Source: Ustilaginoidea virens
Lineage: Eukaryota > Ascomycota > Sordariomycetes > Hypocreales > Clavicipitaceae
Reading direction: 5' to 3'
NCBI RefSeq assembly: GCF_000687475.1
Contig: NC_057316.1
Location: 3,038,001 to 3,102,000, forward strand
DNA: 64,000 bases
The notes below the pieces were generated by a model. It did no database searches, was not told the origin of the DNA, and worked only from the letters and a program-made list of their open reading frames with translations. The position numbers and the translations under genes were made by a program. This document shows positions 1-10,532 of the stretch, one piece after another. Within the stretch, counting starts at the first letter, position 1. Each line of letters starts with the position of its first letter.

Positions 1-151
1 GCCTGCGGACGCGGAAGAAGCGCAAAGCTGTACTGTACTGCTGCCTGTCAAAACAGCGCCGTCTCATCCTCGGGGTAGCAAGTCGCGCATCTATGCATCA
101 CCTTTCAATTAAGCTTCAAAGGATGGAAAAGCGTTATTATTTCGTCTGCAC

Positions 152-158
152 TATAAAT
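152..158 (+). promoter_or_regulatory. TATA box of the small secreted protein gene
   Basis: The sequence TATAAAT lies 60 bases before the ATG at 218 and only about 20 before an earlier in-frame ATG at 179. Initiation 25-35 bases downstream of a TATA box would make 218 the first usable start codon. Confidence 0.5.
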
Positions 159-217
159 TGCTGGTACCCGTCCAACTCATGACGGCTCGCTTCTGTCAAT
201 ACCTGTCCAACTCCAAC

Positions 218-1000
218 ATGTTACCACCTCCCTCATTACTCGTCTTGGCCTTTGCTGGTCTTGCGCACAGCATCTATGCTGCATCCAGCACTCCACGGGG
301 TGCGGTGAACAGCGAACCGTTTCATCGCCCGGAATCCATTTCCAACCTCTCGTTTGAAGAGTTCCTTGCAAAAGTAAGCCGCATAAACAAGGCAACAAGT
401 CCCGCGCGTTATAGACGCCAGGATGGTGATGTTGTGCTAGGGGAAGTTCACAATAACCCCGAAGGAAACGAGATGCTCCGGGAGTTTCATAAGGAATGCA
501 GAAAGTTTCGCGGGTACCGCGCCATGAGCGGCGTGTGTGCCGGGAAGTCGCTCATGAGAAGGAGCATATACTGCGGCAAGCCGGGAGATTCGTCGGCAAA
601 GCGGAAAGCTACGAGTCTGTACTGTCCCGAGGGCAAGAAATGCGGCTTACGTTATGCCTTCAACTACCATGAAAACTACGTCCAGTGGCCGGTCTGTGTC
701 GATACCGTCAAAGTCGACAGGCCGACGAGAAGAACCGATCCAATCCCTGGATTCTCGGCGGATTATTTCGCTTCTGTGCCGGGTTCCTTCGATGGTGTAC
801 CGCAATCTCCAGGAACCCGGTATTTCCATTTTCAAATGGACTCGTATGTGAAGAATGGCGAAGCTGCTCCGTACGGCTTCTTCACTGACACGGCCGGCCA
901 TTCGGGCTGGGGGCTGACCTGGTCCTGTTTTCATTGCCCACCTGGGTTGGTCAAGATTCATTCTAGGGAGCGTGCGCTCGCATACGCCTACGTAGATTAG
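218..1000 (+). CDS. Small secreted cysteine-containing protein, unrecognised family (effector candidate)
   Basis: This single-exon gene encodes 260 residues from the ATG at 218. The frame is open further upstream, but 218 follows a TATA box at 152 and starts directly with a hydrophobic signal peptide (MLPPPSLLVLAFAGLAHS). A dibasic RYRR near residue 67 could be a Kex2-type site. The mature part has eight cysteines, in contexts such as VCAG, YCGK, YCPE, KCGL and SCFHC, and is rich in aromatic and basic residues. There is no transmembrane segment or GPI tail after the signal peptide. I do not recognise the family. Size, secretion signal and cysteine content fit fungal secreted effectors or small extracellular proteins, which is inference only. 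The next gene, the P450, converges on it. Confidence 0.7.
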   Translation: MLPPPSLLVLAFAGLAHSIYAASSTPRGAVNSEPFHRPESISNLSFEEFLAKVSRINKATSPARYRRQDGDVVLGEVHNNPEGNEMLREFHKECRKFRGYRAMSGVCAGKSLMRRSIYCGKPGDSSAKRKATSLYCPEGKKCGLRYAFNYHENYVQWPVCVDTVKVDRPTRRTDPIPGFSADYFASVPGSFDGVPQSPGTRYFHFQMDSYVKNGEAAPYGFFTDTAGHSGWGLTWSCFHCPPGLVKIHSRERALAYAYVD

Positions 1001-1796
1001 AAGGGGATGCATATGCGCCGTGGACAGGTATTTGCATGTGCCTACCCAAGGCTGTTGTCGCGGGCGGTCGCGCGACCTACTGCTAGTTACCCTCGTTATG
1101 AATACAAACAGAAGAATTGGTTTGCCTCATGACTTCCCACGTTCAGCAGCATGCGCGAAGCAAAAGGCCAGTCTTTACCAACCCCAGCCCCCACTAGCAG
1201 GCTGCATGAGAGAACAAGTAAGCAAGCAATCCAGCTTCAAGACGCAGTCTGTTCGCCGTGCCAGGGTCCGCGGGAGTCAGTCGGCGAAAGACAAGGAACG
1301 AATCGAACCTCGGCAGGGACGAGCCGGAGCCAAATGCCGCCGAGCCAAATGAAGCTGTAGATGGCTTCAAGGCGTCATGGCGTTGGCCGCGACCGCGACC
1401 GCGACCTCGACCTCGACCTCTGGCGCTCGAACCGCAAAGGGAAGCTCAACTGCTGCAAGGAGAAACATCCGGCATGCTATCCATTCCTTTGCCACAAGTC
1501 GTCATGCAAGGCAGGGGCGAGTTCGGAAAACACCGCCTTGCATCTTCAAGCTCTGCGGTATCCAGAAAAAAAAATTGCATTTCCCATACGTGCGACGAAA
1601 TCCGTCGTCGATCCGTCTGTGACGTGTTCTAGAGGCCATCCCTTTAGGCGACATCACAGCCCCCAAAAGCAAATGGCGGATTGGTGCCGAATGTCCGCAT
1701 TTCTCCTTCCGCAACACATGCCCAAGAGGGAGGTAGGTAGGCACCTACTGGGCAGGAGATAGCTACATCAAGTATCCTTCCCGGCTACACGTTCCG
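1001..1796. other. Intergenic region between converging genes
   Basis: This holds the 3' flanks of the secreted protein gene and the P450. A short GCGACC/TCGACC repeat lies near 1388-1420. The ORFs here are short and overlap in several frames, with no recognisable protein. Confidence 0.6.
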
Positions 1797-3602
1797 CTAG
1801 TGCTGACCTAACGGGCAGAAAAACCGTACTTTGACCCCAGACAACATGGAGAGGAAATAAGCCTCCTTGTCTGCGTCGCCTGGGATCGACACCTCGACAT
1901 CAAAGTTGGCAAAAAGCGTGGCAACGACTTTAAACACCATCAACTCTGCCAGGTTCCGTCCGGGACAGCTTCTTGAGCCGCCACCCCAGTTCAAGCTGTA
2001 CTTTTCCATCGCGCGCAGTGTTCCCACGGTAGGGCCGTCCCCCGGACCGGTCGCCGCCTCGCCGCCCAGCCAGCGACTGGGGATGTAGCAATCCGCCTTG
2101 GCGCCGTATATGTCCTCGTTGCGGTGCAGCGACACCGGGCTGCAGCCCACCGTGGTGTTGGGTGGAAGGTAGAATCCATGAAGGTGCAGTCCGGGTGAAG
2201 GTGTATTTCGGGCGAGCGACATGGCCACCACGGGGTGAAGCCGCATTGCTTCACGGATAGCCGCTCTGGTGTAGGGGAGTCGGGAGCCGCCTGCGTACGC
2301 GAGTGCTTCGTTGGTTGTCCGCAGCTCGTCCTCGACGCGTGTCTGCACGTGTCTGTGAGACGCGATCATGGCAACTGCTGCCGTCAGAGTGGACGCCATG
2401 GTTTCGTGGCCGGCTCCAAAGTTTGTCACGGCCATTTTTCTCAAATAGTCCTCGGTGAAATCCGGCTTGTCTCTGTGCAGCTGGATCAGGTCGCTCAACA
2501 AGTCGACCCTTTTATCCTTGCGTGGGTTGGGGCCGAGAACTGCCTTGATCCGACGCACAATCAGTTTGTTGACGGCCTATTTTTTTTGGGGGGGGGGGGT
2601 CTGTGAGCTGGCCGTGCTGTGTTGCTGTACTTGGATTGGAAAGAAACCCACGGGGAAAAAGGTCTTGAAATCTCGAGGAGTTTTGTACGTCACGCCCCAT
2701 AGCGAGGAGAAGTGCCTCCCCAGGTCTGGCGACCACCGCTCCAGTTTCTTCGCAGTTGGGAAGACACCAAACAAGCTTTTCCTTCTCCAGCCCCGATAGC
2801 TATGTGTTAATGTTCCCCAGTCGGTAGCGTGGCGGAGCATGCCAGGAGACCATGAGAGAACGGCAGCGCCGAGACATTCCACCGTAATGATATGCATCCA
2901 TTCGCAAAGGTCGATTTCCTGTCCTTGAAACGAAGAGACTCGCTTCACTGCTAGCTTCAACGTGGAGTCGATGACTTCCTCGTACCTTGACACGTTGGCG
3001 GCGCTATAGACGCGTCCTATTAAACGTCGCTGAAGACGATACCGCTTCATGTCTCGTTCCGATAAAAGATCCAGTGTGTCCGGAAAGTGCGCATTCAACT
3101 TCCAGTCTACGTATGGCCTGCTCAGAGCTGTGCCTACTGTACTTTTGCGTCAGGATCTTCAAGCGACCGTCTTGGGCAGGAGGGAAGCAACTTACAGTAG
3201 AAGTCGGATTTCTCAAATCCTTTGCCAGCACCTACGCCATGATTGATCAACACATCATCAGACAACCACGCTCTTTCCCTGATGCGGAGGCCCTTTGCTC
3301 AACTTACAATATATCTGGTCAAACGCCTCTTTCGAATTGAGCCACACTTCATTGGGTCCTACTCGGACCACGTCGCCATACTTTTTGTGCAGCTCTAGTC
3401 CCAACTGAACCGCTCGACCCTTCGTTATTTGGCGAGCATACCAAATATTCGACAAGCGGGCTAATCTGGGACCGGGAACTCGAGCAAGCGGGTGAAGAGT
3501 AACGCGGTACAAACCCACAGTGACAATAATAAGGAAAAAGCCGAAGCTGGCATAGACAGCCATGCGGCACAAGGGATGGAGAAGGTCGGCCAACATGGCC
3601 AT
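1797..3602 (-). CDS. Cytochrome P450 monooxygenase (pisatin demethylase/benzoate hydroxylase-like)
   Basis: A microsomal haem-thiolate monooxygenase. The predicted exons are 3602-3308, 3231-3196, 3136 (or 3133)-2652 and 2576-1797, giving about 531 residues in frame. Residues ~14-35 form the membrane anchor, followed by the proline hinge (LARVPGPRLARLSN). The 36 nt second exon encodes AGKGFEKSDFY, the conserved stretch before the B helix. The I-helix motif AGHET is near 327-331, ExxR (EAMR) near 381-384, and the haem loop WGGGSRSCPG has its ligand Cys near 476. The loop has Trp where most families have Phe. Donors are GTAAGT, GTAAGT and GTGGGT; the third intron contains T8 and G12 runs. An upstream in-frame Met at 3641 is an alternative start. 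The substrate cannot be told. The nearest neighbour is an MFS transporter in the same orientation; no biosynthetic backbone gene is adjacent. Confidence 0.85.
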
Positions 3603-4654
3603 GGCACATCTAGCAGCCCATGTCGGGTTTGACCAGAGCATGGAAGCGAGTTGACCGTGATGTTGTTGGGATTGGACAACCTTGCACTCGAATGGCACAC
3701 CTTTGCCTGCTCCTGGCGACGGCTCGCGTATTGTCAATGGGGGAATCCGAGATGGGCAATGTCAGAAAAAGTTGAGCAGCATTGAGAAGCACCATACATA
3801 TCCTACAACTCCGGCACTTCTACGGCCATGGTTGTCTGTCGAATATGTAAGTTTCGGAGCTGCTGTTCGTGATGGAAAGAAAAAGTGTTGAAAGAGGTAA
3901 AAGTCAAGTCAAGTCTGGTCAATGTCTGTCTGGTAATGGCGTCAGGTTCTTTTTTTTTTTTTTGGTTGGTTCAATATTACCTGTTTGGGGGGGGGGGGCT
4001 GTAGTGGGGAGTTGGGGGTCTGGTGGGGGGTTGGCAAGTGCTACAGAGTACGGAGTACAGGCTAGCCGCTAAGGTACATGTAGGTACATGTATGTACCGG
4101 ACCCCTCTGACAACCCCCCCACTCTGCGGCTGGGAGTGCGCACGGAGCACGGAGTACGGAGTACGGATACGGATACGGATACGGAGTACTGACTGACCTC
4201 TGATCCGTGGCAACTTACGGTTACATGATGAAGTGGCCAGCTGCTGCTGGAAATATTGAGCATCATTATTACTCAGGGTTCACTACCTCCCAACCTACCT
4301 ACCAGGTAGGTACCTAACGCATGTCTTTTACTCCGTGCCAAGGTCTATCATTTCTCTCCTTCCTTGCTCTTCCAAATATATTTCGTCCCGTTTACTTTTT
4401 GGAGCATATCATCCTATCCCAGAGTAATGTTATTGGCTCAGATGACTACGACCCTCCCTAGAGTAAGGTAGTCAGTCGCTGGTGGCCGATTGATCGCATC
4501 TGGGGTTGCACAACACTCTTTTCTTCTGCCACAAGATTTCCGTGATGGCGGATTCATCATTCTGTACTCCGTCCGTAGCAGATTACGAATGCGCTCTGCT
4601 GAACCACGGGCGTCGTACTGCAATAATCAACAGCCATATGGGCAAGGCGTCAAG
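3603..4654. other. Intergenic region with TACGGAGTA and GGTAC repeats
   Basis: This is the P450 promoter side plus the 3' flank of the MFS gene. It holds T and G homopolymers (3950-4000), GTACATG repeats (4074-4098), a run of CGGAGTAC/GGATAC words (4143-4190) and GGTAGGTACCTA-type words (4300-4320). No credible gene was seen. Confidence 0.6.
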
Positions 4655-6283
4655 CTATTGCCCTGTTTTCTCGTCATCTGATACCTGTTCACCGCCAGAC
4701 TCAAGCCCTTTGGCCTTGCCGAGCTTTCCTCTCTCGTCTGTTCCTTTGCTTTCGGCTCTCCACTTCATGCCACACTTGACGAGTATCAACGCGGGAATGA
4801 TGGCGACGAAATACAACGAGCCGACGAGCGTGAATGCCGGCCCGACACCAATGGCGTCTATCAAGGGAACGATTGCCGCACTGGCCCCTGCTCCGACCAG
4901 GCATCGAGCGAGGTTGTTTGCCGCCGTGGCGGTACCAGCTCTCCCTGGATGGACATCGGCAAGCAGGATGTTTGTTGTGTTGTTGTATCCGATCAAGCCA
5001 ACCCCTAGGACGAAACTAAGCGCACAAGGTACAGCAACATGACTTTCTGCATGCATCGCCCAACCCCAACTGATAAGGCCCCCCCCAGTCAAGCATAGTA
5101 ATGGCACTCCAATCTCCATGCGAGCTTGCTCGATCGGCATGTTGGACAGGTCTTGCTGTTGGCCCTGATGGTAGGGTATGCCGCGCTTGATGCAGTGGCG
5201 TTTGAAGTTCCTGTTGAACAGAGGACCGACAATCGTCGCTGCGGCGACGGAGCCGACAGCCAGAGGGATGTACATCAAGCCAACCTCGATTCCGTCGTAG
5301 TCGTACCTTTCCGCGAAAAGGCTAGGAATGGCCGTTCCGATGCAGTAGTACCCCATATACACCACACTGCTGGTCCAGAGCAACACACCAGTCTCCTTCT
5401 CGAACAGAAGAAACAAGGACCCAAAGACGGTCCTGAAACGAATCTTGTTCTGCCCAGTTGCGCTACTAGCATGGTCGGGCGCGGCCTCGGCCATTGGATC
5501 CTTGCTTCCAAGTTCCTTCCGACGTCGCAGTCGCACTGCCTGCCAGACAGACCTATGCGAGGGCGGAGGAGTGACGGATCCATCCCCGACTATGCGGCGA
5601 CACGTCTCTGGGAAAAAGAAGACAAAGATGACCATTGCCACTCCGGAGAATATGGCCAGGAACCAGAATATGGCTCTCCAACCAAGGTGTTGGGAAAGAA
5701 GACCACCCACGAGAGGCCCAATGGCTGGGCCGAAAACCGTGGGCACGACCGTGAAGGCCATGTACTGTCCCCTCTCGGCGGATGTGATGACGTCGGCCAC
5801 CACTGCGTAGCACAAAGCCACAGTGCTACTGGATCCTGCCGACTGAAGGCATCTGAGGCCCAGCAGAGCATCGTAGTTGGGAGCGAGGGCAAGTCCAACG
5901 TTGGCAGTGAGGTAAATGAGGAAACACACCACGTATGCTGGACGTCGGCCACCATTATCGGCCAAAGATCCGATGAACATGGGGGCAAGGCCTTGAAAGA
6001 CCATAAAAGTGGTAATGGTCAAGTTGATTTGCGTATCGCTGACACCCAGGTCCTCTGATATTAGTGTCGAGGCCGGTAAATAGATTTGAGCTGTCAAGGG
6101 GGAAAAGAAGGCCGCCACAGAAGCACCGAGAACAATGCCTCGCTTCTGCCACGGCGTGAAGATGGAATACAGGTTTGCGGCATCAGCAGGCTGCTTTTCC
6201 GGGTCCATGTTGACGGTCGCATCCGCAGGCCTCGAAGCCTTTTGATGCTGCGCATCATCTGGCCGACACTCCGGTGCTGCCAT
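4655..6283 (-). CDS. MFS transporter, DHA1 drug:H+ antiporter type
   Basis: A single-exon gene of 542 residues from the ATG at 6283; an in-frame upstream Met at 6334 is less likely because it only adds a non-conserved leader. It is predicted to be a 12-helix plasma-membrane proton antiporter. Motif A appears as GSLADNGGRRPAY in loop 2-3, and the antiporter motif C as GPAIGPLVGG in helix 5. A long cytoplasmic loop sits between the halves, and the C-terminus is polar (ESGGEQVSDDEKTGQ). The family exports drugs, quinidine-like cations or small metabolites; the substrate here is unknown. The 5' side carries three tandem ~180 bp units that begin 42 bp before the start codon. Confidence 0.85.
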   Translation of the reverse strand: MAAPECRPDDAQHQKASRPADATVNMDPEKQPADAANLYSIFTPWQKRGIVLGASVAAFFSPLTAQIYLPASTLISEDLGVSDTQINLTITTFMVFQGLAPMFIGSLADNGGRRPAYVVCFLIYLTANVGLALAPNYDALLGLRCLQSAGSSSTVALCYAVVADVITSAERGQYMAFTVVPTVFGPAIGPLVGGLLSQHLGWRAIFWFLAIFSGVAMVIFVFFFPETCRRIVGDGSVTPPPSHRSVWQAVRLRRRKELGSKDPMAEAAPDHASSATGQNKIRFRTVFGSLFLLFEKETGVLLWTSSVVYMGYYCIGTAIPSLFAERYDYDGIEVGLMYIPLAVGSVAAATIVGPLFNRNFKRHCIKRGIPYHQGQQQDLSNMPIEQARMEIGVPLLCLTGGGLISWGWAMHAESHVAVPCALSFVLGVGLIGYNNTTNILLADVHPGRAGTATAANNLARCLVGAGASAAIVPLIDAIGVGPAFTLVGSLYFVAIIPALILVKCGMKWRAESKGTDERGKLGKAKGLESGGEQVSDDEKTGQ

Positions 6284-6324
6284 GATGAGATGTGTATGTA
6301 CAAGAGAAGAAAGATGTGAAAAAA

Positions 6325-6862
6325 GAGAGAACAAAAGCCGTCTACAAGAGCGAGCAACCCGGATCTAGACCGGATCTTGATGGGCATATGGAATAGAAAG
6401 GACCTGGCGTACCAGGGCGTTGAAGTAAGAAAAGAATTATGGTTGTCTTTTGCCCCCTTGCCTCCACCCCCCAACCTGCAACACAGATCGGGCATTCTCC
6501 GTCACTAACATAGTGAGAGAACAAAAAGTCTTTGTACAAGAGCATCCCGGATCAAGTTGGTCGGCATAGGGAACTAAGAAAAAAAAGACAAACGTCAAGT
6601 CCCACTATGTCCATCAATTAAGGAAAAGAAATATGGTTATCTTTGGCCCCTGTAGCACACAGATCGGGCATTATCCGTTATCTACATCATGGAGAGAACA
6701 AAAGTCTTGTACAAGCGCACGCACCTTGGGTCGAAGTCAGTCGGCATAGGGAATAGAAAAGCATGTAGAGTACCACCTGGTCGTTGAACCAAGTAAGATT
6801 TATGGTTATCTTTGCCCCCTGCAACACCGGGTTCGGACAATTATGCGTGATCGACATTATGA
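6325..6862. repeat. Three imperfect tandem repeats of about 170-190 bp
   Basis: Units start at 6325, 6515 and 6692, each with GAGAGAACAAAA. Each continues through the same ordered landmarks: TACAAG, GTCGGCATAGGGAA or a close variant, TATGGTT(A/G)TCTTT, and a segment resembling CAGATCGGGCATT-TCCGT. Units have diverged by substitutions and small indels. The array lies immediately upstream of the minus-strand MFS gene, in its promoter or leader. Confidence 0.75.
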
Positions 6863-7525
6863 GTGTCCAATATCCCTGTTGATGACGTTGTCGCATATCG
6901 GCGCTTCATGTTTTAGACGCGGCAATGCCTAGTTACAGTTTCTTGTACTCCCTACTCCGTAACAAGCTCATCCAGAGTTCCAGACTGGGGGAGACATGTT
7001 GACAAGTCAATTCCGAACGGGACGGGCACAGTCTCATCGGCATGAGATTTGACTTTTGGTGCTGGCAGTTGGTTGATCTTTGACTGTCGAGGCTTTTCAA
7101 GTTTCGAGTGTCCCCAGGAGGCTGGATGCGGCAGCCAATGGGGAATCATGGTAGGCTAGCGAGCAGCCCCACGACGTTTGTGTTCCAGATGAACGGAGTA
7201 GAGAGACTCATGAGACGAGCGTCGTCATACGAAGTCACCGCGGAGTAACTGGGTAACTGTGCGGAAGTTGGACGGGATGTTCAGCCAGGGGTGGTGTGGG
7301 GTAAAATACGAAGGCCCAGCCGGATCCTAGATATTCCGTTTCTGCCGCTGCCGCCCTTGGGCAGTTGCAAGCTTTCAATCCATCAATGATACATACCAAC
7401 CAGAACGGGCTTTCGTGCACGGAGGGAGAGGACAGTAGACCAGACCGTACTCCGTACACGGGGCACATGCATGTGGCCTCTCCGTACGATAAACCACCAA
7501 GCAACGCCCAGAAGCACGTCAAGCC
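6863..7525. other. Divergent intergenic region before BOS1
   Basis: This lies between the MFS upstream repeats and the BOS1 start codon. It contains CTACTCCGTA (6949-6961) and GTACTCCGTAC (7446-7456), members of a word family dispersed through this window. No gene was seen. Confidence 0.5.
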
Positions 7526-7568
7526 ATGGTATGTTTTTATCTTTTATTTTTATTTATTTTATTTATTA

Positions 7569-7612
<44 letters not shown>

Positions 7613-8427
7613 TATTTTTTTTTCTTTTTTGCCCCCTCGCTCTCTTCTCTTCTCCCTTTCAGCTTGCGAGTGAGCATACACTGTCTGATCCTTGCCACCA
7701 GAATGTCCAGTACAACGCTGCTTTGCGGCAGAGCAAATCAATCCGCGCCGAGCTCGAAGCCCTCAGCTCCAAGGGTGCGCCCACACCCGGCCAGATTGGC
7801 AATGTGTCAGCCTCGCTCTCATCATTCTCCAAAGGCATCGACGAGTACAAACGTCTCGCCAGGCAGGAGCTTGTGCCCAAGAGGCAGGAGGAGGCCTTTG
7901 AACGCGTGAAGCGATTCCGAGAGGACCTGACTGATTTCCGGTCGCAAATCGACGGGTTAAAAACGATGCGGGAAGAAGCCCAGCATCAGAGCAACAGAGC
8001 CGAGCTTCTCGGGCGGAGGCCGTACAACGCGACCCCGGAGAATCCTTACGCGAATACGTCGACGACCGCCAACTCGGCGTTTCAGCCTCGCAACCCATCG
8101 CAAACAGGTGGGCAGCTCTCCACTGGCTCTGCCGACGAGATGCGGGAGGCGCATGCTTTCCGGGAGCAGGCCTTTTTCGCAAGCACCCATTCGGCATTGG
8201 ATGATTACATTGCCAGAGGACAGGCTGTCTTGGGAGACCTTGGCCAGCAGCGGGAAATGCTCAAAAACACGCAAAAGAGGCTTTACAGCGTTGGCAACAC
8301 TCTGGGCATCAGTGGGGACACGATTCGCATGGTAGAGCGACGAGCTCGCCAGGACAAATGGATCTTCTTTGGCGGCGTCGCTGTCTTCTTCGCCTTCTGT
8401 TGGTTGGTACTACATTACTTGCGGTGA
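7526..8427 (+). CDS. BOS1: Golgi/ER Qb-SNARE Bos1 (membrin orthologue)
   Basis: Bos1 is the Qb-SNARE of ER-to-Golgi vesicle fusion, working with Sed5, Bet1 and Sec22. Exon 1 is only the ATG at 7526-7528, followed by a GTATGT donor. Exon 2 runs 7702-8427 after a CACCAG acceptor; the joined product starts MNVQYNAALRQ and has 242 residues, normal for the family. The N-terminal helical bundle is followed by ELLGRRPYNATPENPYAN, then the SNARE core (LGDLGQQREMLKNTQKRLYS) running to ISGDTIRMVERR. A C-terminal membrane anchor (WIFFGGVAVFFAFCWLVL) leaves three residues beyond it, as in tail-anchored SNAREs. The intron holds a long ATT microsatellite. TPK converges from the other strand. Confidence 0.92.
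7561..7625 (+). repeat. ATT trinucleotide microsatellite inside the BOS1 intron
   Basis: A run of about 16 ATT units with one interruption (ATC), flanked by T-rich sequence, fills much of the 173 nt BOS1 intron (7529-7701). Confidence 0.9.
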
Positions 8428-8626
8428 AACATAAGATGGGCATGGTTCGGGCTGGAAGGAAGCACGGCGTTTTGGAGTCTGGTGTTTGTTACGACGCTCC
8501 TGAACAACCTCAAAATTTGAACATTTTGGTTTTATTTTTTTTTTTCTCTTTTTCTTCTTTTTTGTGTGTTCTCTTCCTGTTTTGTTTGTGCATGGACCCG
8601 ACGCTAAGCTCATCAGCAAAGCTTTG

Positions 8627-9597
8627 TCAGGATTCGTCCTCGCCATCGAATTGGCGGAGCGCTATGGTGAAGAGCACGTCATTCGTGGTATGAACCTCGA
8701 CACACTTAGTTTGAGGCAGTACGTGGTTGCTCGTGCTCAGTTGTCCTCCCACTCGGGATTCCCAGTCGACAACATCCCATTCCAAGCCTTTCGTCGTGAT
8801 GCGGCTAGGTCCCTGCAAGGGAATAATCCCCACGTGCTTGCCGAACAGCACGTCTTCCCCTTCTTCCTTGACATTAATCCTGTGACTTCCTGGTTTCAGC
8901 AAAAACGTCAAGCTGGAGCCAGACAGCAGGTATATGCGGCCCGTGCCATAGGCAGGATCCTGTTGAAACAGGTGTAGGTGATGCAGCTGGCTCAGGCCTT
9001 GGTCCACGCGACCGCCTATGCCCCCCAATGCCACGATATCCAGAGCCTTGGGCTGCGCTTTACGAATCCAGTTGATGGCCTTGCCGAAATCCGCCGACTC
9101 TTGATCTGAATCGTGGATGACTTGAGCGGGGGTTGGCTGCGAAGAGTAAAAATCCCTCACAGAGGGGGAGAGGGAATCCAAGTCGCCGATGATGGCTTGT
9201 AGATTCGACTAGTAGTGGGTTTTAGAGACAGGTCAGAGGATTGAAATCGCGGGGCATGACTCGACTTACAAACTTTCCCTGGAAAGAAGAAAGCTCAAGC
9301 AGCCTGTTGGCTCCGCCGTCAGCGGCGACCCTGAGCTGGGCTTTACAAGCCGCGAGTTAGCACAAGAGTTTTTCGTCGGTCGTCGGTGACAGTCAGTCAA
9401 GACGACAAGACGGATGGGCTCATCTGCCTGCGTAGCCGGGAACGAGATTACGGATTTCACGCACCATTCCTCCACAGCCTGCGTAGGATTGCGCTGGTTT
9501 TCAGGGGTTGGTTGAGGACCAACAATGCAAACTCGTGGAAGTCGTCTCGAGCCTGGAGCAACTTGGCAGGGTGCCACTCAAAGACCGAGGTCGACAT
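8627..9597 (-). CDS. THI80: Thiamine pyrophosphokinase
   Basis: This enzyme transfers pyrophosphate from ATP to thiamine, giving thiamine diphosphate, the cofactor of pyruvate dehydrogenase and transketolase. Three exons are predicted, 9597-9465, 9340-9270 and 9208-8627, which join in frame to 261 residues. The substrate-binding motifs are in order: VAADGGANRL (~50-59), GDLDSL (76-81) across the exon 2/3 region, and LGGIGGRVDQ (~129-138). The C-terminal TPK domain ends with the TSNHV motif. Donors are GTGCGT and GTAAGT; the first acceptor, TAAAG, is weak but is the only one that keeps the frame. It converges with BOS1. Its upstream side faces MIA40 across the inserted retroelement. Confidence 0.9.
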
Positions 9598-10386
9598 GTT
9601 GTTTGGGGACGGGGATGAAGCGAAGAGACGGAAGAAAAGAGAAGAAAAAATGAAAAAAAAAAAAAATAATTGATGAGACTGGGTGTTTGAGTCTTGATTC
9701 TTGTCAATCGGGTCCTGTTTCTGTAAATGTCAAGAGACAGCGATTTTCCCTTCTTCACTCGATGCGAAACGAAGGAAGATGAAGCCAGAGCCGGAGCGGT
9801 CTAGAGCGCGGAGTTTTGCTTGCGTCTGGCGCGAATGAACGGACCGGACCACATCCAGCACACGCCGTGAACTCGAGCCCGCCCTAACAATCACTCGCAT
9901 GTGGTTTTGCATTAGACCGTCTGGCTAGTTGGCTGAGAGCATGAAATACGTGGCTGCTGCATGGTCATGGACACTCTTGTATTGTCATTATCTCGCAACA
10001 TGAATCCTCGGCCTGCGGCCTATAAATAGCGGGCGGGCATCGGGCGAGTAGTGTAATGGCACGCAGTTGGTATGAGATCGATGACTCAAACGTACGTGCC
10101 TCGGATGCCACCGGCTGAAATCGAAATAAATATGTAAATAAGCCGACCGTCGGTTCGGGGGAATCCAAACTTGCCTACATACCTTCAAGATGGCAGATGA
10201 CAGATAGCACAGATAGCTTAGAGGTGGGGATGATGGACGCTTAAACACCGGCCGCCCACGTCCACGTCCCACCCATCAGCCACGCTGGAGTACCAGGTAG
10301 GAGGTATCTGAGGTACGGAGGTACCACGTAGCTCCGTAGTGGCAACCGGGGTTGCTGACCAATCGGTTTCTTTTTCGTTTTTTTCC
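9598..10386. other. Intergenic region between TPK and the retroelement
   Basis: The TPK promoter region. It contains a short A run (9654-9666), a TATAAATA word (10021-10028) and GGTACGGAGGTACC-type sequence (10312-10325). It is not RIP-degraded, in contrast to the adjacent element. No gene was seen. Confidence 0.6.
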
Positions 10387-10391
10387 CCCAT
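10387..10391. repeat. Target-site duplication, left copy (CCCAT)
   Basis: Five bases abutting the left LTR. The right copy is CCCGT at 19335-19339; the single G/A difference is a transition. Confidence 0.65.
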
Positions 10392-10532
10392 TATCACGAT
10401 CAATGAGGTCAGAGTGTGTGTTATAATAGGCTTGGTTCTTCTCTCTAGCTAATGTCTACGGGGAGCTAATCTATGCATATATATATATATAGGTATTATC
10501 ACATGAGGGTGTCACGTGAGTGACATATGATA
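10392..10532 (-). repeat. 3' LTR (left copy, 141 bp)
   Basis: It aligns without gaps to 19194-19334. About 13 positions differ and all are transitions. It contains an AT dinucleotide run and CACGTG-like words. Its terminal TG..CA is mutated to TA..TA. Confidence 0.9.

Noticed and set aside
5126..6058. Plus-strand 310-codon ORF
   Set aside because: Antisense to the DHA1 MFS gene at 4655-6283; no recognisable domain.
1797..6283. Secondary-metabolite gene cluster
   Set aside because: A P450 and an MFS transporter are adjacent, but no PKS, NRPS, terpene synthase or cluster regulator is present nearby.
7471..7701. N-terminal extension of the BOS1 ORF through the ATT repeat
   Set aside because: It reads through an intron (GTATGT donor, CACCAG acceptor) and encodes poly-Tyr; the conserved SNARE starts at MNVQYN.
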